Positions 34,768 through 43,414 of a stretch of DNA of 45,457 bases are shown piece after piece (the first letter of the stretch is position 1; the number at the start of each line of letters is the position of its first letter). Made by a program: the position numbers and the translations under genes. The notes below the pieces were generated by a model. That model was not told where the DNA came from. It saw only the letters and a program-made list of their open reading frames with translations, and did no database searches. The DNA comes from Cytobacillus firmus NBRC 15306 (GTDB lineage Bacteria; Bacillota; Bacilli; Bacillales; Cytobacillaceae): positions 1 to 45,457 of the forward strand of contig NZ_BCUY01000026.1 in assembly GCF_001591465.1 (NCBI RefSeq), given 5' to 3'.

Positions 34768-34797
34768 AATTTCGATGCTTGAAGCTTCATTTCCTCC
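34768..34797 (-). promoter_or_regulatory. Sigma-H promoter of spoIIA
   Basis: On the minus strand GGAGGAAAT (34797-34789), 12 bases and ATCGAAATT (34776-34768). The -35 is a full match to the sigma-H consensus and the -10 a near match, in line with known sigma-H control of spoIIA. Confidence 0.8.
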
Positions 34798-34850
34798 CTG
34801 GAGACAAAACTAGTGTATTTTCGCTAAAAATAATAATCATAGGGATGTAT

Positions 34851-34857
34851 TTCGACA
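34851..34857 (-). promoter_or_regulatory. Spo0A box upstream of spoIIA
   Basis: TGTCGAA on the minus strand (34857-34851) is a perfect 0A box about 90 bases before the expected transcription start. A weaker TAGCGAA is at 34826-34820. Spo0A-P activates spoIIA in B. subtilis. Confidence 0.7.
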
Positions 34858-34872
34858 AATATAAATGGTTAT

Positions 34873-36036
34873 TTATTCAGTTTTTGAAAATAACCCCATG
34901 GATCGTTTAAACAATGTCCACCATGATGCTTCATTGCTATTTTCTTTAGCAACCAAAGGGCTTTCAACCAAGACTTTTCCATCCTTTTTCAAAGTTAGTG
35001 TTCCGATCTGATCACCCTTTTGGACAGGAGCTTTAATATTTTTATTTAAAGTAATCTTCTGTTCAATTTCCTTGATGCTTTCTCCTTTTTTAGTTAAAAG
35101 GGAAATCGGTTCACTAGTCAGGGCTTCAACCATTTTCTTTTCGCCTTTGCTAACTTCAACTTTTCCAAGAACGTGATTTCTTTCATACATTGGGTGTGTC
35201 TTATATTGGCTGTATGCAAAGTCGAGCATTTTAGTCACTTGGGCATTGCGTTCTTTTGAAGTTGGTGCGCCAAATACAACGGCTATAACCCGCATTCCGT
35301 CTTTCTCGGCTGTTGCCGTCAGACAGTATTTTGCTTCTGAAGTAAAGCCTGTTTTGAGGCCATCAACACCTGGATAAAAACGCACAAGGCGATTTGTATT
35401 GACCAGCCAGAATTTTTTATCTGTGTCTTCACGAAGATAGGCTTCATATGTGCCTGTAAAATCAGTTATTTTCTCATATTTAAGAAGCTCTTTGGCCATT
35501 ATGGCCATATCATGCGCAGTACTGTAATGTTCTTTAGCTGACAGGCCTGTAGGGTTTTGGAAATTAGTATTTTTCAGGCCTAATTCCTTTGCCTTTTTAT
35601 TCATCATTTCAACAAAAGCTTCTTCTGAACCGGCAATTCTCTCGGCCATTGCAACGGATGCATCATTACCGGAACCAATGGCAATCCCCTGCAGCATTTG
35701 CTTTGTGGTCATTTCTTCACCTGGCTCCAGGAAGATTTGCGAACCGCCCATTGATGCTGCATATTCACTTGTCCGAACTTTCTCATCCCATGAAAGCTTT
35801 CCTTCATCTATCGCTTCCATAATTAAGAGCATGGTCATGACTTTTGTCATGCTGGCAGGCGGAAGCTGCTCACCGCTGTTTTTTTCATACAATACCGAAC
35901 CGGTATCACGCTCGATAAGAATTGCGGACTTCACATTATCCGCTAAATCTGCGCTGCTTTCTCTTGCAAACCCGGAAGGAGCAAAGATTGTTGCCATTAA
36001 TAATGCTATTAACATTAATGAGACTAGTCGTTTCAT
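34873..36036 (-). CDS. dacF: D-alanyl-D-alanine carboxypeptidase DacF
   Basis: A 387-residue penicillin-binding protein. A signal peptide (about 1-25) precedes the S11 domain with S-x2-K in 'PPASMTKVMTMLL', S-x-N in 'IGSGNDASVAMAE' and K-T-G in 'DGLKTGFTSEAKY', with a C-terminal domain and an anchoring end ('TLFKRSMGLFSKTE'). With DacB it sets cortex cross-linking from the forespore side. It precedes spoIIAA as in B. subtilis, so read-through could add to late spoIIA expression. A GTG three bases upstream of the ATG is an alternative start. Confidence 0.94.
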   Translation of the reverse strand: MKRLVSLMLIALLMATIFAPSGFARESSADLADNVKSAILIERDTGSVLYEKNSGEQLPPASMTKVMTMLLIMEAIDEGKLSWDEKVRTSEYAASMGGSQIFLEPGEEMTTKQMLQGIAIGSGNDASVAMAERIAGSEEAFVEMMNKKAKELGLKNTNFQNPTGLSAKEHYSTAHDMAIMAKELLKYEKITDFTGTYEAYLREDTDKKFWLVNTNRLVRFYPGVDGLKTGFTSEAKYCLTATAEKDGMRVIAVVFGAPTSKERNAQVTKMLDFAYSQYKTHPMYERNHVLGKVEVSKGEKKMVEALTSEPISLLTKKGESIKEIEQKITLNKNIKAPVQKGDQIGTLTLKKDGKVLVESPLVAKENSNEASWWTLFKRSMGLFSKTE

Positions 36037-36065
36037 CACACAATACCTCCATTCTTTATAGCCTT

Positions 36066-36094
36066 CATTTTTTCCAGTTAAAGAAAATTTATAC
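36066..36094 (-). promoter_or_regulatory. Sigma-F promoter of dacF
   Basis: On the minus strand GTATA (36094-36090), 14 bases and GGAAAAAATG (36075-36066) match the sigma-F pattern, 30 bases before the ATG. Confidence 0.7.
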
Positions 36095-36138
36095 AGTTCA
36101 GTAAGACTAAAAAGAAATTAAACAGTCAGCTCCGCGCC

Positions 36139-36173
36139 AAAAAGCCGCCGGATATAAATCCCCGGCGGCTTTT
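36139..36173 (-). terminator. Terminator of deoB-punA-pdp
   Basis: AAAAGCCGCCGG and CCGGCGGCTTTT form a twelve-pair stem, with a T run on the minus strand. Confidence 0.9.
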
Positions 36174-36183
36174 CCCTTCAATA

Positions 36184-37488
36184 TTATTCAGTTATTTCTT
36201 CATGAATTAATACTGGTGCCTCCACTTTTTCAGTGGAAAGCGTAATGTTTTCATAAAGCATATTTCTTACTTCTTCTACATTTTCGAAATTGCTGCAGAT
36301 GGTTACGAGAGAATCGCCCTTTTGTACCCGGTCGCCGATTTTCTTTCTTAAAATCAGGCCGACGGCCAGATCAATTTCTGATTCCTTGGTTGCTCTTCCT
36401 GCTCCCAATAGCATGGCTGCAGTTCCGATTTCATCGGCAACAATCTCAGAAACATACCCATCCTGCTTAGCTTCTAATTCAAATGTATATTTTGACTGAG
36501 GCAGTTTTTGCGGATCATCGACAACTGACGCATCTCCGCCTTGTGAGCTTAGGAATACTTTAAATGTTTCTAAAGCTGAACCGTCCTTCATAGCATTCTC
36601 TAACTTTTCACGCGCTTCCTTCAATGAATCCGCTTTTTTCGCCAGGAAAACCATATGGCTGCCCAGGGTCAGGCATAGCTCAGTCAGATCTTCAGGTCCT
36701 TCGCCTCTTAATGTATCGATAGCTTCCTTTACTTCAAGGGCATTGCCAATGGCATAACCGAGCGGCTGGCTCATATCCGAGATAACAGCCATGGTGTTTC
36801 TGCCAACATTATTTCCAATGCGGACCATCGCTTTTGCTAATTCACGTGAATCGTCAAGTGTCTTCATAAATGCGCCGGCGCCTGTCTTAACATCAAGGAC
36901 AATGGCGTCAGCACCTGCAGCGATTTTTTTGCTCATAATCGAGCTTGCAATGAGAGGGATACTGTCCACTGTGGCTGTTACATCGCGCAGTGCATATAAC
37001 TTTTTGTCTGCAGGCGTTAAGTTGCCGCTCTGGCTAATGACTGCAATTTTATTTTGATTAACAAGCTTAATAAATTCTTCATTCTCAATTTCCACATGGA
37101 ATCCTTCAACAGCCTCAAGCTTGTCGATTGTTCCGCCTGTATGTCCAAGCCCGCGCCCTGACATTTTCGCAACCGGAACACCTACTGCAGCTACAAGCGG
37201 CCCCAGTACGAGTGTTGTTGTATCGCCTACACCGCCAGTTGAATGTTTGTCTACTTTAATTCCTTCTATTTTGGATAAGTCAATTTGATCACCGGATTCT
37301 ACCATTGCCATAGTTAAGTTGGCTCTTTCGTTCTCTGTCATCCCCTGGAAGAAGATAGCCATTGTTAAAGCACTTACCTGATAATCCGGGATCGAACCGT
37401 CTGTGTATCCTTTAATGACGAATTGAATTTCTTCTGCCGTTAACTCCAGTCCATCTCTTTTCTTTTCAATAAGATCTACCATTCTCAT
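36184..37488 (-). CDS. pdp: Pyrimidine-nucleoside phosphorylase
   Basis: A 434-residue enzyme of the thymidine/pyrimidine phosphorylase family. It shows the signature '[17 protein letters not shown]', the phosphate-binding '[13 protein letters not shown]', '[19 protein letters not shown]' and the C-terminal domain. It splits uridine and (deoxy)thymidine with phosphate. The start at 37488 ([10 protein letters not shown]) matches the B. subtilis protein; two more upstream start codons in phase exist. Last gene of a nucleoside salvage operon. Confidence 0.95.
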   Translation of the reverse strand: MRMVDLIEKKRDGLELTAEEIQFVIKGYTDGSIPDYQVSALTMAIFFQGMTENERANLTMAMVESGDQIDLSKIEGIKVDKHSTGGVGDTTTLVLGPLVAAVGVPVAKMSGRGLGHTGGTIDKLEAVEGFHVEIENEEFIKLVNQNKIAVISQSGNLTPADKKLYALRDVTATVDSIPLIASSIMSKKIAAGADAIVLDVKTGAGAFMKTLDDSRELAKAMVRIGNNVGRNTMAVISDMSQPLGYAIGNALEVKEAIDTLRGEGPEDLTELCLTLGSHMVFLAKKADSLKEAREKLENAMKDGSALETFKVFLSSQGGDASVVDDPQKLPQSKYTFELEAKQDGYVSEIVADEIGTAAMLLGAGRATKESEIDLAVGLILRKKIGDRVQKGDSLVTICSNFENVEEVRNMLYENITLSTEKVEAPVLIHEEITE

Positions 37489-37594
37489 CATCAAACACCA
37501 CTGCTTTCATTTATTCTATTCTTATGGCTTTATTCTAATCGTTTATTGTTTTGCTTAAAAAGTCAGCCGCATAACCGCCAAAATAATTTAAAAG

Positions 37595-38416
37595 TTATGC
37601 ACCAAATTCCTTAACAATTGCTTTCACATAACGAAGGAAGTCAGCTTTGACTTTTTCTGTTGTTTCGATTACTTCTTCATGGTTAAGGGGCTGGTCAAGG
37701 ATGCCTGCTGCCATGTTTGAGATGCAGGAGATTCCAAGTACCTTCATGCCTGAATGCTGTGCAACGATGACTTCCGGAACAGTTGACATGCCGACTGCAT
37801 CTCCGCCCATTGTTCTCAGCATGCGAACTTCTGCAGGTGTTTCATATGTTGGGCCTGTATTGCCGACATACACTCCTTCCTGAATCTTCAGGTTCAGCTT
37901 TTCGGCTAGTCCTCTGGCAAGTTTTCTCAATTCTTTGGAATATGCTTCTGACATATCCGGAAAACGCGGACCCATGCGGGAATCATTAGGACCGATTAAA
38001 GGATTGCTGCCCATATTGTTGATATGGTCTGAAATAAGCATTAAATCACCTGGAGAATAGGTTTCATTCACTCCGCCAGCCGCATTGGTAACAATGAGCT
38101 TCTCAACACCCATCTCATTCATAACTCTTACAGGGAAGGTTACCTTATCAAATGAGTATCCTTCGTAATAATGGAATCGGCCTTGCATAGCAACCACTTC
38201 AATCCCGTTCAAGCGTCCAAATACAAGCTGTCCTGCATGGCCCTCTACTGTTGATACAGGAAAATCAGGGATTTCATTGTATGGAATCTTAACCGGTTCT
38301 TTGATTTCATCTGCCAATACACCAAGTCCTGAGCCTAAAATCAGCCCAATCTTTGGCTTGCCTGTATATTTATTTTTAAGAAATTCAGCCGCATTTTGAA
38401 TTTTACTGTAATCCAT
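37595..38416 (-). CDS. punA: Purine-nucleoside phosphorylase
   Basis: A 273-residue enzyme of the trimeric PNP family: 'KIGLILGSGLGVLADEI', 'VVAMQGRFHYYEGYSF', 'LIVTNAAGGVN', 'VGNTGPTYETPAEVRMLRTMGGDAVGMSTVPE'. It releases guanine or hypoxanthine from nucleosides, yielding ribose- or deoxyribose-1-phosphate for DeoB. A GAGGAG site supports the ATG at 38416 (or one codon earlier). It follows deoB by 32 bases. Confidence 0.94.
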   Translation of the reverse strand: MDYSKIQNAAEFLKNKYTGKPKIGLILGSGLGVLADEIKEPVKIPYNEIPDFPVSTVEGHAGQLVFGRLNGIEVVAMQGRFHYYEGYSFDKVTFPVRVMNEMGVEKLIVTNAAGGVNETYSPGDLMLISDHINNMGSNPLIGPNDSRMGPRFPDMSEAYSKELRKLARGLAEKLNLKIQEGVYVGNTGPTYETPAEVRMLRTMGGDAVGMSTVPEVIVAQHSGMKVLGISCISNMAAGILDQPLNHEEVIETTEKVKADFLRYVKAIVKEFGA

Positions 38417-38448
38417 CATCAATCTCCTCATCTGCTTTTTTATTGTAA

Positions 38449-39633
38449 TTATTTCAGTTGGTCCAAAAAGCTTTTGCCATAGGCCGGCATTTTTACTTTA
38501 AAGTTATCCGCTATAGTCGCCCCAATATCTGCAAAGGTTTCACTGACCGGAAGCTCTTTTCCTTCTTTCATATCTTTTGAATAAACAAGAAGCGGAACGT
38601 ATTCTCTCGTATGATCTGTCCCATGATGGACAGGGTCATTGCCGTGGTCTGCCGTGATCATTAATAAGTCGCCATCCTGCATTTTTGCAAAGACTTCAGG
38701 CAGGCGTTCATCAAACTCTTCAAGAGCTTTTCCATACCCTTCCGGATCACGTCTATGGCCAAATAATGCATCAAAATCCACCAGATTTACAAAGCTCAGG
38801 CCTGTAAACTCTTTATCAAACGTTTCGATCAGCTTATCCATTCCATCCATATTTGATGTTGTGCGAATGGCCTCAGTTACTCCCTCTCCATCATAAATGT
38901 CGGAGATTTTCCCAATAGCCACTACATCTAGTCCGCCATCTGCCATTTCATTCATTACTGTGCGGTCAAATGGCTTTAACGCATAATCATGCCGGTTTGA
39001 TGTTCTTTGGAAATTTCCCGGCTCGCCAACGAATGGTCTGGCAATCACACGGCCTACCATATATTTTTCATCAAGTGTCAGCTCGCGTGCGATTTTGCAG
39101 ATTTTGTACTGTTCTTCAATTGGAATTATATCTTCATGTGCTGCAATCTGCAGAACTGAATCGGCTGATGTATAGACAATCAGAGCTCCGGTTCTCATAT
39201 GTTCTTCTCCCAGTTCAACCAGGATTTCTGTTCCGCTTGCAGGCTTATTCCCAATAATCTTCCTGCCGGTGCGTGATTCAAGCTCTGAAATCAATTCCTC
39301 CGGAAATCCATCAGGAAAGACTCTAAATGGAGTTTGAATATTCAAACCCATAATTTCCCAATGGCCAGTCATTGTGTCTTTTCCGTTTGATGCTTCCTGC
39401 ATCTTTGTGTAAAACGCCATAGGGTTATCCGCTTTTTCGATTCCTTTGATTTCGCGAATATTACTGAGCCCCAGTTTGCCCATATTCGGCATCTTCAGGC
39501 CATTCATTTTTTCTGCGATGTGGCCGATCGTATCGGCACCTTTATCACCGAACTTATCGGCATCAGGCGCTTCTCCGATTCCCACTGAATCCATGACAAT
39601 TAAAAAAACGCGCTTATATGTATATGCAGACAT
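38449..39633 (-). CDS. deoB: Phosphopentomutase DeoB (Drm)
   Basis: A 394-residue alkaline-phosphatase superfamily mutase. Metal/active-site motifs are '[17 protein letters not shown]', '[12 protein letters not shown]' (the phosphorylated Thr region) and '[27 protein letters not shown]'. It converts (deoxy)ribose-1-phosphate to the 5-phosphate, feeding the pentose pathway. First gene of deoB-punA-pdp, with AGGAGG before the ATG. Confidence 0.96.
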   Translation of the reverse strand: MSAYTYKRVFLIVMDSVGIGEAPDADKFGDKGADTIGHIAEKMNGLKMPNMGKLGLSNIREIKGIEKADNPMAFYTKMQEASNGKDTMTGHWEIMGLNIQTPFRVFPDGFPEELISELESRTGRKIIGNKPASGTEILVELGEEHMRTGALIVYTSADSVLQIAAHEDIIPIEEQYKICKIARELTLDEKYMVGRVIARPFVGEPGNFQRTSNRHDYALKPFDRTVMNEMADGGLDVVAIGKISDIYDGEGVTEAIRTTSNMDGMDKLIETFDKEFTGLSFVNLVDFDALFGHRRDPEGYGKALEEFDERLPEVFAKMQDGDLLMITADHGNDPVHHGTDHTREYVPLLVYSKDMKEGKELPVSETFADIGATIADNFKVKMPAYGKSFLDQLK

Positions 39634-39838
39634 TTGAAAACCTCCTAATTATTTGAATACGGTTACAAAAATCATATTCGTATAGTACCCTTTTTAGGTT
39701 TATTTAACACTGATTCTCTTGCTGGACCAGGAGAACAAACCTCCATTCCTGCATTCTAAAAACTTATAAAGCATAGCCCTTTCATTTGTCAGAAGTCTGA
39801 CATCTATATTTTACCTAATAAACAGGTAAAATGACAAG

Positions 39839-39868
39839 AAAAAGCTGCCTATTTTTCATGGCAGCTTT
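39839..39868 (-). terminator. Terminator of xerD
   Basis: AAAGCTGCC and GGCAGCTTT with a ten-base loop, followed by T-rich sequence on the minus strand. The 260-base xerD-deoB gap also holds a weaker hairpin ATTTTACCT/AGGTAAAAT near 39809-39833 and nothing coding. Confidence 0.85.
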
Positions 39869-39892
39869 ATGACATTTGATTTGATTCTATTT

Positions 39893-40786
39893 TTAAGCAC
39901 GCGGGTGATATTTACTGTACACATCTTTAAGCCGAGTTTTGGTTACATGCGTATAAATTTGCGTGGTTGAAATATCGGCATGTCCAAGCATTTCCTGGAC
40001 TGCACGTAAATCAGCACCATTTTCAAGCAGATGAGTGGCAAATGAATGCCTCAGCGTATGTGGAGTAAGCTCCTTCTCGATCCCTGCCTCCTGAGCCAGC
40101 CGCTTCAGTATTTTCCAGAAACCCTGTCTCGAAAGACGTTTGCCGTGATGATTTAAAAATAATGCTTCATCCCTATGCTTTTTAGAAACAAACTTGCCTC
40201 TTCCTTCAGTTAAATACCTTTCAAGCGCTTCAGAAGCTGTTTTGCCAATAGGCACAATCCGTTCCTTGTTCCCTTTGCCAATGCATCTTACAAAGCCCAT
40301 CGTTAAATGAACATCACCTGAGTTCAAGCCTATCAGTTCACTTACCCGAATGCCTGTAGCATATAAAAGTTCAAGCATGGCTTTATCCCGCAGACCAAAG
40401 TGATTCTTAATTTCTGGAAGATCCAATAAAGTTTCCACTTCCTGCATGTTTAATACTTTTGGAAGCGAACGTTCCATTTGCGGTGTTTCTATATGGACAG
40501 AAGGATCATGGCCAACTGCTTTTTCGCGGAGCAGAAATTGGTGAAAGGCCCTTAAGGAGGATATATGACGGGCCAGTGTTTTTGAGGATTTGCCCTGTTT
40601 TTTTAAAAAGCCGAGAAATTGGACAATATGCGTGCGCTGCACATTTTCAAGACTTGTAATCTTCTCTTCCGACTTGAGATACTTCAGATAACTTTTCAAA
40701 TCCCTTTCATAAGAGATAATTGTATTTTTGGCGAGGCCTTTTTCTACAAGTAAATAATGAATAAAGTCTTTTAACTGATCATCCAT
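39893..40786 (-). CDS. xerD: Site-specific tyrosine recombinase XerD
   Basis: A 297-residue tyrosine recombinase. The N-terminal core-binding domain spans about 1-85. Catalytic residues are R in '[13 protein letters not shown]', K in '[11 protein letters not shown]', H-x-x-R in '[18 protein letters not shown]', H in '[15 protein letters not shown]', and the nucleophile Tyr in the same motif. With XerC (CodV) it resolves chromosome dimers at dif. It lies between yqzK and deoB, as ripX in B. subtilis. Confidence 0.96.
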   Translation of the reverse strand: MDDQLKDFIHYLLVEKGLAKNTIISYERDLKSYLKYLKSEEKITSLENVQRTHIVQFLGFLKKQGKSSKTLARHISSLRAFHQFLLREKAVGHDPSVHIETPQMERSLPKVLNMQEVETLLDLPEIKNHFGLRDKAMLELLYATGIRVSELIGLNSGDVHLTMGFVRCIGKGNKERIVPIGKTASEALERYLTEGRGKFVSKKHRDEALFLNHHGKRLSRQGFWKILKRLAQEAGIEKELTPHTLRHSFATHLLENGADLRAVQEMLGHADISTTQIYTHVTKTRLKDVYSKYHPRA

Positions 40787-40795
40787 ATGATTGCA

Positions 40796-41023
40796 TTACT
40801 CCCCGTTTAAGTAGAAAAGAATTAACCGGTCCAGCAAGCTCCTATCTTCATGAGTTCCGCTCGCAGACACCTTAACAGCCGCTCCCCTTGGTTCGTCATA
40901 GCGGTGATAATCCTGGTATTCTTCGTTTAACCACATAATACCATAATAAAAAAGGATTGTGCATCCAGTAAAAATCACAAATACTTTAATGGTCTGAAAA
41001 GCCATGCCCAGCCAGGATTTCAT
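40796..41023 (-). CDS. yqzK: YqzK family small membrane protein (DUF4227)
   Basis: A 75-residue protein with one membrane helix near the start ('VFVIFTGCTILFYYGIMWL') and a charged tail ending 'SLLDRLILFYLNGE'. It matches YqzK, of unknown function, found just upstream of xerD. The ATG at 41023 follows GGAGG by eight bases; a longer version from 41038 would include that site. Confidence 0.88.
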   Translation of the reverse strand: MKSWLGMAFQTIKVFVIFTGCTILFYYGIMWLNEEYQDYHRYDEPRGAAVKVSASGTHEDRSLLDRLILFYLNGE

Positions 41024-41181
41024 GGTTTGGTCCTCCATAACTTTTAATAAAAAAGAAAGATAGTCAGCTTTCTATTATTAAAAGGTATGCCATTTTGGAC
41101 AAGAATTATACCTGAATTTGTATAAATGATGTTTCTTCAGGGCACTTGCCTTTTTGAAAACAGCCCAAATAAATGTTGCCC

Positions 41182-41203
41182 GTTGATTTCCGCTCCAATC
41201 AAC
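41182..41203. repeat. Fragment of a common Bacillus intergenic repeat
   Basis: GTTGATT-TCCGCTCC-AATCAAC is a seven-base perfect inverted repeat around TCCGCTCC, the core of a widespread Bacillaceae repeat. Only this core remains here, in the 275-base yqzK-fur gap. Confidence 0.5.
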
Positions 41204-41252
41204 ACAGTAAATAAGATACAAAAAGTAACAATCCTTTCGAAAACAACCAAAA

Positions 41253-41286
41253 TAAAAAAGCCTATCCTAATGTAGAATAAGCTTTG
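41253..41286 (-). terminator. Terminator of fur
   Basis: On the minus strand AAGCTTATTCTA pairs with TAGGATAGGCTT (two G-U pairs), followed by a run of T. Confidence 0.75.
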
Positions 41287-41298
41287 TCAATAATCATA

Positions 41299-41766
41299 TT
41301 AATTTTCATCTGCTTCGGTTTCTGTTTGTTTATCCTGGCAGCGGTAGCAGACGCCATGGAACGTAAGGCGGTGATCCTTTATTTTAAAGTTCCAGCGGCG
41401 TTCAACCACTTCCTCTACGTCTTCAAGCAAATCTTCCTGTATTTCATCAACAGCTCCGCACTCAATACAGACTAAATGGTGGTGAAAATGGGCTGCCCCT
41501 TCCTGACGCAGGTCATACCGGGAAACTCCATCACCAAAGTTGATTTTATCGACAATTTTTAATTCAGTCAGCAATTCAAGTGTTCTATATACAGTTGCCA
41601 AGCCTATCTCAGGCGATTTCTCTTTTACTAGGAGGTAGACATCTTCCGCACTTAAATGATCCTCTTCGTGTTCTAACAGGACGCGAACTGTTGCCTCTCG
41701 CTGTGGTGTTAGTTTATAGCTGGATGAATGCAACTGTTTTTTGATTCTTTCAATTCTGCTTTCCAT
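41299..41766 (-). CDS. fur: Ferric uptake regulator Fur
   Basis: A 155-residue Fur-family repressor. The winged helix is 'LTPQREATVRVLLEHEEDHLSAEDVYLLVKEKSPEIGLATVYRTLELL'. The metal sites are 'AHFHHHLVCIECGAVDEI' and the second zinc Cys pair 'CYRCQD'. It represses iron uptake genes with Fe(II). Fur is preferred over PerR or Zur because of its place next to yqzK and xerD and overall closeness to B. subtilis Fur. A PerR box lies upstream. Confidence 0.93.
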   Translation of the reverse strand: MESRIERIKKQLHSSSYKLTPQREATVRVLLEHEEDHLSAEDVYLLVKEKSPEIGLATVYRTLELLTELKIVDKINFGDGVSRYDLRQEGAAHFHHHLVCIECGAVDEIQEDLLEDVEEVVERRWNFKIKDHRLTFHGVCYRCQDKQTETEADEN

Positions 41767-41868
41767 ACCGAAAGTCCCTCCCTCGCCACTAACATTCTCA
41801 TTATAACAGAAATGAGATCACATTCAAAATAAAATAATTATAAATAACAAACGATAATGAATTCAATA

Positions 41869-41883
41869 TAATAATAATTATAA
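41869..41883. promoter_or_regulatory. PerR box upstream of fur
   Basis: TTATAATTATTATTA on the minus strand matches the PerR consensus TTATAATnATTATAA at all but one fixed position. It lies about 105 bases before fur. PerR repression of fur is known in B. subtilis. A weaker Fur-box-like sequence is at 41852-41866. Confidence 0.65.
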
Positions 41884-41955
41884 TATTGTCCAAAATAGAT
41901 TGAAACCTCTTTATATGTACCCTATATTATAATTTTTATCCTTTTCCCGTACAGC

Positions 41956-41983
41956 AAAAAGGCAGAGCCTGCCGCTCTGCCTT
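41956..41983 (-). terminator. Terminator of spoIIM
   Basis: AAGGCAGAGC and GCTCTGCCTT enclose a short loop, with a T run on the minus strand, 16 bases after the spoIIM stop. Confidence 0.9.
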
Positions 41984-41998
41984 CAGCAATGATTTCTA

Positions 41999-42643
41999 TT
42001 AGGATTGGATTGAATTAACAACAGACTTCATTAAGACAGGCGAGATAAACGCCTCTACCCCGGCTGCAGCGATTAGAAACAGAATGGCTACAGCAAAAGC
42101 AATCATGTATCTTCCGAAAAGTGGCATCATGGGCTGGCCGGCTTTTTTCATAAATTGTCTTCTTATCATTTTTAAAGAGAAAGACACAGCCAGAGTTGCT
42201 GCTATTATAAAAATAGGTATGATGATCAGGTTCTGGGGAAGGACCGATACGAAGGAAAGCAAAAATCCTTCCCATCCCATGCGGTTAACGAGAAAGCCAA
42301 CTGTAAAGCCAACCACCATGCCTTTCATAAAAAGCAGAATCAGAATGACCGGCAGTCCAATTATGGAGATTCCCAAAATCCACATCAACCCTATAAATTT
42401 TGTATTATGGAAAAAGCTTTGTTTAAATAATTCATCTGCTGCTGCAATATGCCCATCTGATACTTGTCCAAAAAACTGAGACAGGTAATAAAATAAGTCT
42501 TCTTTTTGTGTAAAACTCAAGCTATTTACAACGATAGCCCCAAAAATGACACCCATGAGAAATAATACAATAACAAATAAGTAGATTGAGGAATGTTCGC
42601 GAAAGTGGGCTGCTGCGGCGTTCTGGTACATTTTTTTCTTCAT
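41999..42643 (-). CDS. spoIIM: Stage II sporulation protein M
   Basis: A 214-residue protein with about five membrane helices ('IYLFVIVLFLMGVIFGAIVV', 'LMWILGISIIGLPVILILLFMKGMVVGFTVGFLV', 'FAVAILFLIAAAGVEAFI'). With SpoIID and SpoIIP it forms the DMP complex that drives engulfment from the mother cell. The ATG follows AGGAAGAG. Position beside fur matches B. subtilis. Confidence 0.95.
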   Translation of the reverse strand: MKKKMYQNAAAAHFREHSSIYLFVIVLFLMGVIFGAIVVNSLSFTQKEDLFYYLSQFFGQVSDGHIAAADELFKQSFFHNTKFIGLMWILGISIIGLPVILILLFMKGMVVGFTVGFLVNRMGWEGFLLSFVSVLPQNLIIIPIFIIAATLAVSFSLKMIRRQFMKKAGQPMMPLFGRYMIAFAVAILFLIAAAGVEAFISPVLMKSVVNSIQS

Positions 42644-42681
42644 TGCTCTTCCTCCTAAGGCAAAACTGAATTAGATATTAA

Positions 42682-42709
42682 ATTGTATGCCTGTCCCGGA
42701 ATTGTATGA
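42682..42709 (-). promoter_or_regulatory. Sigma-E promoter of spoIIM
   Basis: On the minus strand TCATACA (42709-42703), 13 bases and CATACAAT (42689-42682). The -10 is a full sigma-E match, 39 bases before the ATG. Confidence 0.7.
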
Positions 42710-42747
42710 CAACGAATTGGGCTACTTGTTAATGGATAAAAAAGTTC

Positions 42748-42777
42748 TTGAATACTTCCAGTGTTTCTTGCTATAAT
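42748..42777 (+). promoter_or_regulatory. Sigma-A promoter of the GNAT gene
   Basis: TTGAAT (42748-42753), 18 bases, and TATAAT (42772-42777) preceded by TGC (extended -10). Confidence 0.7.
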
Positions 42778-42817
42778 TTTCAAAATTATTGAAATTGTCA
42801 TTGGAGGCGCTCAGAAA

Positions 42818-43381
42818 ATGGACCCGATCTTAAAAGAGTTTCCAGAACGAATTGAAACAGAAAGACTTTATATGAGGCCTGCCTTGCCCGGAGACGGCAA
42901 AACAGTTCATGAGGCCATCTCAGCTTCTGCTTCCGAGCTTAAAAAGTGGCTTCCCTTTGCACAAAATGAACAATCAGCAGACGAAGTGGAGTCTGGCATC
43001 CGCAAGTCATATGCACATTTTATTCAAAGGGAAGATTTCCGTATCCATATTTATAGGAAAGAAGACGATGTATTTGTTGGCTCTACGGGCCTGCATCGCA
43101 TAGACTGGGATGTCCGTAAATTTGAAATTGGCTATTGGGGAGATGTAAGGTTTCGGAAGAACGGCTATATTTCTGAAGCTGCTAAAGGCTTGACGAAGTT
43201 TGCCTTTGAGCATTTTCAAGCAAACAGAGTGGAAATCAGATGTGATCCGAGAAACATTAACAGCCGGAGAATTCCCGAAAAGCTGGGGTACACGCTTGAA
43301 GGAATCCTGATTAATGACAGTCTAAGCGCAGATGGAAAAGAGCTTAGAGATACTTGTATTTATGCTAAAATCAGCAGCTAA
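42818..43381 (+). CDS. RimJ/RimL-like GNAT N-acetyltransferase
   Basis: A 187-residue acetyltransferase. The N-terminus 'ERIETERLYMRPALPGDGKTVHEAI' is typical of the RimL/RimJ group. 'KFEIGYWGDVRFRKNGYISEAAKGLTKFAFE' holds the acetyl-CoA loop, and 'ANRVEIRCDPRNINSRRIPEKLGYTLEGIL' completes the fold. The substrate may be a ribosomal protein N-terminus or a small amine; it cannot be told here. The ATG at 42818 follows GGAGG; a longer frame from 42761 has no such site. It is a single gene with its own promoter and terminator. Confidence 0.88.
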   Translation: MDPILKEFPERIETERLYMRPALPGDGKTVHEAISASASELKKWLPFAQNEQSADEVESGIRKSYAHFIQREDFRIHIYRKEDDVFVGSTGLHRIDWDVRKFEIGYWGDVRFRKNGYISEAAKGLTKFAFEHFQANRVEIRCDPRNINSRRIPEKLGYTLEGILINDSLSADGKELRDTCIYAKISS

Positions 43382-43414
43382 AAAAATAGAGCCTCGATGG
43401 GCTCTATTTTTTTT
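43380..43414. terminator. Bidirectional terminator between the GNAT and endonuclease Q genes
   Basis: AAAATAGAGCC and GGGCTCTATTTT around TCGAT, with A and T runs on either side. It overlaps both stop regions. Confidence 0.9.

Noticed and set aside
42761..42817. Longer start for the GNAT protein
   Set aside because: The extra residues overlap the promoter -10 and transcription start region and lack a ribosome site.
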